This document shows positions 14,976-23,600 of a stretch of 25,131 nucleotides of DNA, one piece after another. A program made the translations under genes and the position numbers. The notes beneath the pieces are model-generated. The model saw only the letters and a list, made by a program, of their open reading frames with translations, was not told the origin of the DNA and did no database searches. Each line of letters starts with the position of its first letter. Position 1 is the first letter of the stretch. Source of the DNA: Kiritimatiellia bacterium (lineage in GTDB: Bacteria > Verrucomicrobiota > Kiritimatiellia > RFP12 > UBA1067); the NCBI GenBank assembly GCA_904502135.1, contig CAJGDE010000016.1, positions 1-25,131 on the forward strand. Reading direction: 5' to 3'.

Positions 14976-15518
14976 TCATTTGCCCTTTATGCGCTCAAGC
15001 TTCTCGGCGGCGGACGATATCGCCCGGCAAACCGCACGGCTTGTGATCGTCGCAGAAGTGATAGCCTCGATTTCTCCGCCGTCCTTTGTGACTTTTAGCG
15101 ATTTTGAGGCGAACTTTCCGGAAAACTGCGACGAGAACTCCGCCGACGAAAGTTTTGTGCCAAGGCCTGGAGTCTCGCTGGACTGGAGAGCTTTGTATGT
15201 CACAATTTTCCCGTCCGGAGAAAAGCCGATCATAAGTTCGATAAGGCCGCCGTATCCGCCGTTGTCAGAACCTTTAAGCGCATAGGCGAGCACCTTGCCG
15301 GTCTCATCCTTTCCGACATAAAACTCCTGCGCATCCAACGAAGCCTTATCGACCTTTACTACGCCTTTGGGCATAACGGCCTTCGCCGCGTCCGAAGCCT
15401 GTTTTACTTTCATCTCGGCGATAGGCGCTTTGGTTATTATGTTAATATATGCCAACGTAGAGGCGCAAACGGCAGCGATAATCGTTAACGATGAGACAAG
15501 CCAAAGTATTTTTTTCAT
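14976..15518 (-). CDS. rnfG: Rnf electron transport complex subunit G
   Basis: RnfG is a membrane-anchored periplasmic subunit of the Rnf ferredoxin:NAD+ oxidoreductase that carries covalently bound FMN. The 180-aa protein has one N-terminal membrane helix (about 4-25), then the FMN-binding domain with GGYGG (87-91), SSETPGLGTK (113-122) and the flavin attachment segment EAITSATITS (151-160). The acceptor is expected to be Thr157. The usual S/T-G-A-T is T-S-A-T here, and the preceding Asp is Glu. GGAG lies 8 nt before the ATG, within the end of rnfD. It is the third of three consecutive rnf genes; rnfE, A and B do not follow. Confidence 0.92.
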   Translation of the reverse strand: MKKILWLVSSLTIIAAVCASTLAYINIITKAPIAEMKVKQASDAAKAVMPKGVVKVDKASLDAQEFYVGKDETGKVLAYALKGSDNGGYGGLIELMIGFSPDGKIVTYKALQSSETPGLGTKLSSAEFSSQFSGKFASKSLKVTKDGGEIEAITSATITSRAVCRAISSAAEKLERIKGK

Positions 15519-15521
15519 TTC

Positions 15522-16520
15522 TTACGCTCCAAAAGGTTTTGGCTGCGTCCAACGATTGATCAGAGGACAAACCGAATTCATTATGAGAATCGCAAAACTG
15601 CACCCCTCAGGATAACCGCCGAACTGACGAATAAGCATGCAAAGAAGACCGCACCCGAAACCGAAGATGAGTTTCCCCTTGGCGGTAGTGGGGCTTGTGA
15701 CGTAATCCGTCGCCATGAAAATGGCTCCAATCATCAAGCCGCCGGTTAGAATCTGGACATGCGCGGGGGCTCCTCCGGAAACAAGAGAATAGACCCATGC
15801 CGTAAAAATGAACGACACGGGAATATGCCATGTGATGACCTTGCGCCAAATAAGATATATGCCGCCCAGAAGAAGCGCGATCGACGAAACCTCGCCTATA
15901 CACCCTGGCATATTGCCGACAATAAGATCGACAAGCTGAGGTATGCCGCCCTCACCGGCCTGAGGCGTGGCGGAGGCTGCCGCATCAGCGGCAAACATCG
16001 GCTTCATCGCCGCAAGCGGAGTTGCGCATGTAAGAGCCTCGCAGGCGCCGCCGAAACGCCCAGGCTGAAGAGGCTTAAGCCATGTGGTCATCGGGCCTGT
16101 AAACGAGATAAGCATAAACGCGCGCGCGGCAAGAGCCGGATTGAAGGGATTCATCCCCAAGCCTCCGAAAACCTGCTTTGCGACGGCTATCGCGAATACA
16201 GAGCCGACAGCGGCCATCCACAACGGAATTCCGGACGGGAGATTCAGCGCCAGAAGAAGTCCCGTAAGCACGGCGGAAAAATCACCGAGCGACGACTCAC
16301 GCTTCATCAAAAGGCGGCAGAGCGCCTCTGTCACGATGCATGTCGAGACGCAGACGGCTATAGTCCATACCGCGCCCATACCGAAAAACCAAATGCCAGC
16401 GATCGTTGTAGGCAGCAACGCAATAATAACATCAAGCATGATTCTCGAAACGCCCGCAGGCGCATGAGCGTGCGGACTAGAGCTTAAAATAAAATGCTCG
16501 CCTATCTCTTTCGGCTTCAT
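15522..16520 (-). CDS. rnfD: Rnf electron transport complex subunit D
   Basis: RnfD is a polytopic membrane subunit of the Rnf complex related to NqrB, with covalently bound FMN and a role in ion translocation. The 332-aa sequence has an N-terminal SPH motif (15-17) and many hydrophobic helices. It also has AKQVFGGLGMNPFNPALAARAF (114-135), the flavinylation region TCATPLA (164-170, Thr167 the expected acceptor), ATDYVTSPTT (270-279) and GGYPEGCSFAIL (301-312). The usual Gly of the (S/T)GAT motif is Cys165. A strong AGGAG lies 5 nt before the ATG. Gaps are 39 nt from rnfC and 3 nt to rnfG. Confidence 0.94.
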   Translation of the reverse strand: MKPKEIGEHFILSSSPHAHAPAGVSRIMLDVIIALLPTTIAGIWFFGMGAVWTIAVCVSTCIVTEALCRLLMKRESSLGDFSAVLTGLLLALNLPSGIPLWMAAVGSVFAIAVAKQVFGGLGMNPFNPALAARAFMLISFTGPMTTWLKPLQPGRFGGACEALTCATPLAAMKPMFAADAAASATPQAGEGGIPQLVDLIVGNMPGCIGEVSSIALLLGGIYLIWRKVITWHIPVSFIFTAWVYSLVSGGAPAHVQILTGGLMIGAIFMATDYVTSPTTAKGKLIFGFGCGLLCMLIRQFGGYPEGCSFAILIMNSVCPLINRWTQPKPFGA

Positions 16521-16559
16521 TTATTCTCCTTTATTTTCCAACTTTCAAGCTTCCAAACA

Positions 16560-17891
16560 CTATCTCCCGCGGGCGCGTATCGACGCCTTGGCTCTGCGGC
16601 ATAGCTGAACTATCGGACGACGCGCGGGACAAACGTAGGCGCACGCGCCGCACTCAATACACGTCATGACGTGAGACTTCTCGGCGCAGACGACATCGTC
16701 CGATTCCACCGCTTTTGAAATATCGGCGGGATTAAGTCTCATCGGACAGGCTCTGACGCATCTGCCGCAATTTATGCACGCTCCGGAAATATATTGAAAT
16801 ACGCTCCTCTTTGAAAGAAGCAATATGCCCGAAGTCGTCTTTGTCGTGGCGATATCGAGCGACGGAACGGCAAACCCCATCATTGTTCCGCCGGAAATAA
16901 CCTTTGCCGCGCTTTCTTTCAATCCGCCGCAGAAATCGACGAGATCAGAATATTTCGTACCCGTAGGAGCTAGAATGTTTTTCGGCTCAACAACATCATC
17001 ACCGGAAACCGTGGTCACGCGCTCTAAAAGAGCCTTGCCCTTTTCTACCGCATCAGCGATCGCCACGACAGTTCCCACGTTTTCCACAACGCAACCGACA
17101 TCAATCGGAAGAGCCGGAGGCTCAGGCACGATGCGACCGACCGTAGCATAAATCTGATGCTTTTCGCTACCCTGCGGATAAAGCACGGGCAGCACGACAA
17201 TCTCCACGTTTCCGTCGATGTCCGCAAACGCTTTTTCCAAAGCGGCTATCGCCTCAGGTTTATTCGCCTCAACAGCTATACGAACAGCGCACCCGCCGAG
17301 AATCTTGCGCATGATCTCAACACCTATGCGTATTCTGTCGGCCCTTTCGAGCATCACCCGGTAATCAGCAGTTAAATACGGCTCGCATTCTGCGCCGTTT
17401 AAAATAAGATATTCGCACCGCTTATTTGCAGGCGGGTTGAGTTTTACCGAAGTAGGAAAGCCCGCTCCGCCCATTCCGCAGATACCGGCATCCTCCACCC
17501 TCTTTAAAAGTTCCTCGCGCGATGCGCTCTTCCAATCAAGCGGAGGAAAAGTCTCTTCGTCCATCGCCTCTGGATCGGGCTGAAGAATAACGGCATCAAC
17601 CATCATGCCCGAAGGACCCAACCGCTTTTCGACGGCCTTAACCGTGCCCGATGCGCTTGCGCGCACGCACACGGAAATAAGACCGTTCTTTTCCCCGATA
17701 AGCTGGCCTTTAACTACACGCTCGAGCGGCTTTACAATGCACTTGGCGGGCGCACCGAGATGTTGCGACATCGAGATTACAAGTTCTGACGGCATCGGCA
17801 GACATTCAATCGGCTTTTCGCGCGCAAGCTCCTTGTTGTAAGGCGGGTGCACACCTCCGGAAAACTTGAATTTTGACTTTGTAGTTTTCAT
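16560..17891 (-). CDS. rnfC: Rnf electron transport complex subunit C
   Basis: RnfC is the peripheral, NADH-interacting iron-sulfur subunit of Rnf. The 443-aa protein has the N-terminal GGVHPPYNK start typical of RnfC, the nucleotide/FMN loop GMGGAGFPT (139-147) and ILNGAECEPYLTADYR. An SLBB-like region follows, then two [4Fe-4S] motifs: Cys372-Cys375-Cys378-Cys382 and Cys411-Cys414-Cys417-Cys421, each followed by Pro. It lacks the long Ala/Lys repeat extension of E. coli RsxC. There is no clear Shine-Dalgarno. It starts 22 nt after ilvD and leads the rnfCDG trio. Confidence 0.95.
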   Translation of the reverse strand: MKTTKSKFKFSGGVHPPYNKELAREKPIECLPMPSELVISMSQHLGAPAKCIVKPLERVVKGQLIGEKNGLISVCVRASASGTVKAVEKRLGPSGMMVDAVILQPDPEAMDEETFPPLDWKSASREELLKRVEDAGICGMGGAGFPTSVKLNPPANKRCEYLILNGAECEPYLTADYRVMLERADRIRIGVEIMRKILGGCAVRIAVEANKPEAIAALEKAFADIDGNVEIVVLPVLYPQGSEKHQIYATVGRIVPEPPALPIDVGCVVENVGTVVAIADAVEKGKALLERVTTVSGDDVVEPKNILAPTGTKYSDLVDFCGGLKESAAKVISGGTMMGFAVPSLDIATTKTTSGILLLSKRSVFQYISGACINCGRCVRACPMRLNPADISKAVESDDVVCAEKSHVMTCIECGACAYVCPARRPIVQLCRRAKASIRARGR

Positions 17892-17913
17892 GATGATACA
17901 AAAAATGCCTTTA

Positions 17914-19593
17914 TTATTTTAATGACGCGCCCGTAGAAGCGTTGCCTACATGCTGAGCGTAACGCTCCAGCCACCCGCCCTTGATTCGTGGCGTCCATTT
18001 TTTCGCTTTTTTCGCTCGCGCAGCGATTTCGGACTTTGTAAGATTTGCGTTTATCGAGCGATTAGGAATATCTATAGTAATCTCATCCCCGTTCTTAATA
18101 AGGCCGATAAGCCCGCCTTCAGCCGCCTCCGGCGAGACATGCCCAACGCACGCGCCGTGGGTTGCGCCCGAAAAACGCCCGTCGGTAATCAGCGCGACAG
18201 ACTCTCCCAGACCCGCGCCGATGATGTATGAAGTTGGCGCGAGCATTTCCTGCATACCGGGGCCGCCCTTAGGCCCTTCATAGCGGATGACAACGACATG
18301 ACCGGGTTTTACCTTGCCACCGAGAATCCCTTCGCAGGCCTCCTCCTGGCTGTTGAAGCAAATGGCCTTGCCGGTAAACTTCATCATTGAAGGCGCAACT
18401 CCGCCCTTCTTGACGACCGAACCGCCTTCAGCGAGATTACCCCAAAGAACCGCCAGGCCCCCATCTTGCGAATATGCGTTTTTAAGTGTTCTTATAACGT
18501 CATCGTCAGTTATCTTAGAGGCTCTTATCTGAGCGCCGAGCGTCTTCCCTGAAACGGTCTTCGAGTCGAGATGGAGATATGGAGACTTCTTGAGAATTGC
18601 CGAAAGGCGCTTCAAAATAGCCATAACGCCGCCCGCGCGATCGACATCGGCAACATGATAATGACCGCTCGGAGCTACCTTGCAGAGATAAGGCGTCGCC
18701 GCCGAAATTTCATTCATGCGCTTAAGGCTGTAATCTACCCCGGCTTCACGGGCAATGGCAAGCGTATGAAGAACTGTGTTGGTCGAGCCGCCCATCGCCA
18801 TATCAAGCGAAAGGGCGTTATCAAGAGAATCACGCGTTACGATATCGCGCGGCTTTGGACCGCCCTTCTTCGCCATCTCAACGGCTCTCTTGGCCGCCGC
18901 ACGATACAGATCTTGACGCTTCGGGTCTATCGCCAAAACAGTTCCGTTGCCGGGAAGAGCCAAACCTAAAGCTTCATAAAGACAGTTCATCGAATTGGCC
19001 GTGAACATCCCGGAACAGCTGCCGCAGCCAGGGCACGAAGTCTCTTCTACCTTCTTGAGATCTTCAGCCGTCATCTTGCCTGCATTCTCGGCGCCGACAG
19101 CTTCAAAAACGGTATTGAGATCAGAATCCTTCCCGGTTATAGGGTGCGTTCCGGGAGCCATCGGTCCGCCGGAGGCAAATATCGTCGGGATGTTCACGCG
19201 CAAAGCGCCAATGAGCATTCCGGGGACGATCTTGTCGCAGTTCGGCACGCATATCATCGCATCAAAGCAATGCGCTCTTGCTATCGACTCTACGCTGTCG
19301 GCGATAAGTTCACGGCTTGGCAGAGAAAACTTCATTCCGGAATGAGCCATGGCAATACCGTCGCACACGGCAATCGTATTGAACTCCATCGGCACGCCAC
19401 CAGCCTCGATAACGCACTTCTTGAGAAATTCGCCCACCTTGTTCAAGTGGCAGTGCCCGGGAACAAAACTCTCGTAACTGTTGCAGATGCCGATGAAAGG
19501 CTTTTTCATATCATCGCGCTTCATGCCGCAGGCAAAAAGAAGACTGCGGTGCGGAGCTCTTTCCTTGCCTTTTTTTATCTGATCGCTTATCAT
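17914..19593 (-). CDS. ilvD: Dihydroxyacid dehydratase
   Basis: IlvD dehydrates dihydroxy-isovalerate and -methylvalerate to the keto acids that IlvE then aminates. The 559-aa protein carries the Fe-S and metal motifs: GHCHL (46-50), AVCDGIAM (75-82), NCDKIVPGM (118-126), CPGCGSCSGMFTANSMNC (187-204), and later SDGRFSGATHG-type sequence (TDGRFSGATHGACVGHVSPEA). The ATG at 19593 has AAGGAA 6 nt upstream and lies 10 nt after the recA stop; a longer open frame to 19629 has no family sequence. It is oxygen-sensitive in most bacteria, fitting an anaerobe. It sits apart from ilvE. Confidence 0.95.
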   Translation of the reverse strand: MISDQIKKGKERAPHRSLLFACGMKRDDMKKPFIGICNSYESFVPGHCHLNKVGEFLKKCVIEAGGVPMEFNTIAVCDGIAMAHSGMKFSLPSRELIADSVESIARAHCFDAMICVPNCDKIVPGMLIGALRVNIPTIFASGGPMAPGTHPITGKDSDLNTVFEAVGAENAGKMTAEDLKKVEETSCPGCGSCSGMFTANSMNCLYEALGLALPGNGTVLAIDPKRQDLYRAAAKRAVEMAKKGGPKPRDIVTRDSLDNALSLDMAMGGSTNTVLHTLAIAREAGVDYSLKRMNEISAATPYLCKVAPSGHYHVADVDRAGGVMAILKRLSAILKKSPYLHLDSKTVSGKTLGAQIRASKITDDDVIRTLKNAYSQDGGLAVLWGNLAEGGSVVKKGGVAPSMMKFTGKAICFNSQEEACEGILGGKVKPGHVVVIRYEGPKGGPGMQEMLAPTSYIIGAGLGESVALITDGRFSGATHGACVGHVSPEAAEGGLIGLIKNGDEITIDIPNRSINANLTKSEIAARAKKAKKWTPRIKGGWLERYAQHVGNASTGASLK

Positions 19594-19603
19594 CGCAAGT
19601 TCC

Positions 19604-20635
19604 TTATTTGCGCTTTGCGGCGGCCGCATTGGCGGGAGTGTTCTTTACCAACTGCGCGATTTTCGCGGTTATCTCCGGATTCGCCTTCAGGTACTCGATG
19701 GTCGCCAGCGAACCTTGGGCGAGCTGTTCATTTTCAAAGCTGAGCCAGCTGCCGCGCTTTTCGACGATCCCGCGCTGAAGAGCCGCGTCGAGGACAGACC
19801 CTTCATACGAAATTCCGCAGGAATAGAGAATGTCAAATTCAGCCTCGGTAAAAGGCGGAGCGACTTTATTTTTGACGACCTTCACGCGAGTGCGATTGCC
19901 CACGACCTGAGTAGCTGTATTCTTGATAGCGCCGATGCGCTGAACCTGCAGACGGCAGCTCGCATAGAACTTGAGCGCCTTGCCGCCGGGAGTCGTTTCG
20001 GGATTGCCGAACATGACGCCGATTTTATCACGAACCTGATTTGTAAAAATAAGCAATGTCTTCGTCTGCGATATGACACCTGTAAGCTTTCGCATGGCCT
20101 GCGACATGAGACGCGCCTGAAGCCCCATGTGGCTGTCACCCATATTACCGTCGATTTCGGCCTGCGGGGTCAACGCAGCTACGGAGTCGACGACGACAAC
20201 GTCTAAGGCGCCGGATTTAACGAGCTGTTCGCAGATAGTGAGAGCCTCTTCGCCGCTGTTGGGCTGAGAGACGATAAGATCATCGAGATTGACGCCTATC
20301 TTCTTCGCGTATGAAGGGTCGAGCGCGTGCTCGGCATCAATAAAGGCTGCGACACCGCCAGACTTTTGCGCGTTGGCCACAACATGAAGAGCAAGCGTGG
20401 TTTTTCCCGAAGACTCCTGCCCGTAACACTCGACGATTCGCCCGCGAGGAAGTCCGCCCACACCAAGAGCCATATCAAGACTAAGTGCGCCTGTCGAAAT
20501 GACCGGAACTTCTTCAGTCTCCTTATCACCAAGACGCATAATTGACATTTCGCCAAATTCCTTGCGAATCTGACTCATCACCGCGTCAAGCGCTGTGTTA
20601 CCCGTGGATTTAGCCGCTTCTTTTTTTTCTGCCAT
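19604..20635 (-). CDS. recA: Recombinase A
   Basis: RecA forms filaments on single-stranded DNA for homologous recombination and SOS induction. The 343-aa protein has the Walker A region GQESSGKTT (72-80), AEHALDP, VVVDSVAALTP (Walker B), the L1 region around MGDSHMGLQARLMSQAMRKL and the L2 region FTNQVRDKIGVMFGNPETTPGG. The Walker A has Gln74 where most RecAs have Pro. The ATG at 20635 is fixed by AAGGAG 4 nt upstream; the frame is open to 20701, but those residues overlap the previous gene and are not RecA-like. It lies 28 nt after the C10 peptidase and 10 nt before ilvD. No E. coli-type or Bacillus-type LexA box was seen upstream. Confidence 0.97.
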   Translation of the reverse strand: MAEKKEAAKSTGNTALDAVMSQIRKEFGEMSIMRLGDKETEEVPVISTGALSLDMALGVGGLPRGRIVECYGQESSGKTTLALHVVANAQKSGGVAAFIDAEHALDPSYAKKIGVNLDDLIVSQPNSGEEALTICEQLVKSGALDVVVVDSVAALTPQAEIDGNMGDSHMGLQARLMSQAMRKLTGVISQTKTLLIFTNQVRDKIGVMFGNPETTPGGKALKFYASCRLQVQRIGAIKNTATQVVGNRTRVKVVKNKVAPPFTEAEFDILYSCGISYEGSVLDAALQRGIVEKRGSWLSFENEQLAQGSLATIEYLKANPEITAKIAQLVKNTPANAAAAKRK

Positions 20636-20639
20636 AATA

Positions 20640-20645
20640 CTCCTT
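20640..20645 (-). promoter_or_regulatory. Ribosome binding site that fixes the recA start
   Basis: AAGGAG on the minus strand, 4 nt before the ATG at 20635. It rules out the longer open frame starting at 20701. Confidence 0.85.
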
Positions 20646-20663
20646 AAGAAATTGTTAGTGAAT

Positions 20664-23600
20664 TTATTCGTTTGTATACGCATCGCTGGGTTCTGCAACA
20701 ACCTGCCAGAAGAACGAAGGCGAAGACGTCGAATGATTGAAAATCATCTCACCGGAGTCTGACGCACACTTGCGTTCAATGACCGTAAACTCGTTCGTCA
20801 CGGGCCTTTCACCGCCACGAAGCGTATACCAGCAGCTTTTAACGACATTGGTGATCGAAAGCGACCATGAGGCGCCAAGAGGATCATACGAAACCAATTT
20901 GAAGGCTACCATCTCCGGTTCAACTACTTCAGGCACAGGCTCTTCGCTTCCCGGCAACTCTCCCATCAGCGTTAAAATTTCACCGCTCTCAGTTTCGTAT
21001 GTCATAACCCCTTCATCATTTTCAACTAGCGCGCTTACCCAAACGAGAATCTTATTGGCGTCATTTGTAACAACAACGCCGACATCACTCTTATTCTCCG
21101 CATTGATAAACCTCGCGGCACTTGATGACATATCAGAGCCGCTATAGTTTTCATCTGCAACGCCGAACTCTTTCTTGTTGGCATTATCACCTTGTTTTAC
21201 CGACATGGTGCCTGTGTAATCGCCAGAGAGAATAAGTTTCGCCGTTTCGGCCAAGTGCAGATCATCATTCGCATTATCCATTATGCTGGCATCATTGCTC
21301 ACAAGTATCTTAGCTCCTGTCCACACGGCAACCGCACCGTATTCGGAGGAGCCGCACCCTTGTACGACACCGCCCTCAAAATTAAATGTGGCATTATTGC
21401 CTTGAACAAGGATTGCGCTAGGCGCTTGCGAAACTATATTGGTGCAGGCGAACACTAAAGAACCGGGCTTCATGGTAAGAGACGAGCCTTCCATAACGGC
21501 GATACCGCCCGGAGCATAAAGCGAATCGCTCCCATACTTAACTGCGGCATTTTTCTCCAGCACCAGCTCTCCGCCCTCTACCCAAAAGATTGGCTTGTTC
21601 TCTGACGAATAAAACTCGCTGCCGAAAAATGTATTGGTAGCCCCGCCGTCAATAAATAGATTAGTTACCGTAAGATGACCGCCCGATATAATTTTAATTG
21701 ACGCATTTCCACGGCGGGCAAGACCATACTGATCTTCCGCCTGAGATGTAAGGGTAAGATGTTTATCGATCACGATATCTTTATTATACACAGCAGGCTC
21801 ATTCGTGACAATTGTAATCGTATCGCCGTCTTTCGCATCATTTACCGCTGAATCAAAAGTGATGTATGGCACATCTCCGATATAAGCGACAGGATTTACA
21901 GGAACGGTTCTTTCGCCCCACACGAGCTGCCCGTTCAAGACTTTCGCGACGATATCTCCATTCACATCATTTCTTACACAGTCCTGCGAAAATTCTCTGT
22001 CGGAAAGATCGGGAGCAAGTCCGAACTTTTCATCCACGTCATTCGCGCTTGATTTATTGACGCCGATTGAAACATTCTCGCAGTCTTCACCTAAAGAAAG
22101 TATATCCTCCGCCCAGAGATTTATGTTGTCGGTTTTTCCTTCAGTATTGGTGTTATCGACCGCTTTTGCCGAACCGGAAACATTCAGCTCTGCCCCACCT
22201 ATAGCGCAGATCGCGCCTCCGCTTTGCGCCTTGCAGGAAGATATCGTACCTCCAAGAAAATCAAATTTACCCATAAGCGATACAGCGCCGCCCGAGGCTG
22301 TATCTAAAGTAAAATTAGATATCAGCGAGCCATCAAGCATTGTAAGCGTAGCGCCAGCGTTGACATATACCGCACCTGTGTATCCTATGAGTTGTCCTCC
22401 CGTCAGCGAAGCATTCTCGCCAAGAGTCAAACTCGCCCCGCTGTTAAGCGTAATAAAGCTTGATCTGAAAGATGCTGCGCTGCAGTCAAAAACGACGTTC
22501 GAAATAACCATCCCTCCGTCAAGCGTAATTGAAGCGCCACTCTCCACCGTTATAACGGAAAAATTCTCGCTGCGGATGACAACATCTTTTGACAGCGTCA
22601 CACTCTCGCTTAACTTGCTATTTTTAACCACAACGATTTCAGCGTCATTTGTCACAAATTTCATAAGCGTTTTCAAGGATCGGAAATTCTTCACCACGCC
22701 ATCCTGATTAAGCTTTACGATCGCTGAAACTTCATCTACGTCAGCTGCACCCCAACTGAGAGAACCAGACTCGCTTGCAACGCCGCCCAGCTCATCATCA
22801 TACTTATTGAAAAGGCGCTTGCTTGAAAGCTGCGCTTCATCAAACGAGCAGGACGCAAAACCAAAAACTTCATTAGCGTCTTTTGCAGTCTCATAATCTA
22901 TGACTAACGGATTTTCAAGAACACCGGCGATTTCGATTTTTGACTCATCCTGACATACGATCTCGTCAACGCCGACAATTCCGGAAAGCGCCGCCGTTCC
23001 CTTAACGCACACCTTAATTTTCTTATCGTTATCGCCTTTAAAAACGACATCCTGAAGAAGAACTCTGACCTCGTTTGAAACAACAAGGACAGTCTCTTCA
23101 TTTAATGCAGAGTCTCTTTCGCAGACAATCGGAGCTAAGAAAGGATCGACGCCATCAGATGATTTGATTGTACAATCGAAATCAATCTCCACATTGGCGG
23201 AGAGTTTTGTCGGAGCTAAAATTTCAATTACGGGCTCTGACATATCTCTTGCGGCGACAATCGCCTTATCTAACGATGAAAAGACTTCTGTTCCAACGCG
23301 TACGGAAGGCTCGCCGATGGTAATGTCATTACCCCAGGAATTGCCTATGCCCGCTACCGATGTTACGATAGGCACATCCGGCGTGCCGTATATCTGAGGG
23401 CTTGAAACCTGAACCCCGGAAAGATCTCCCACTATTCTGGCATTATCGTATTCGACATGAATGTCATACTCATTTCCACCGGGAACGACAGCCCCCCAGA
23501 CGCCGTAAGCCGATGAAACGACCTGCGTGGCGAGTGTGCTTGAGCCCGACTTGTACAACTTCACGATGGCACCTGCAATTGACTTGCCGTCGTGATCAAG

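Noticed and set aside
15759..16487. A 242-codon plus-strand open frame opposite rnfD
   Set aside because: Arg/Lys-rich shadow of the membrane protein on the opposite strand, with no protein-like features.
20636..20701. Longer RecA start at 20701
   Set aside because: It overlaps the C10 peptidase end, and AAGGAG sits immediately before the ATG at 20635.
22057..22707. A 216-codon plus-strand open frame opposite the C10 peptidase repeats
   Set aside because: The Ser/Pro-rich composition mirrors the repeat codons of the real gene; no motif or start signal.
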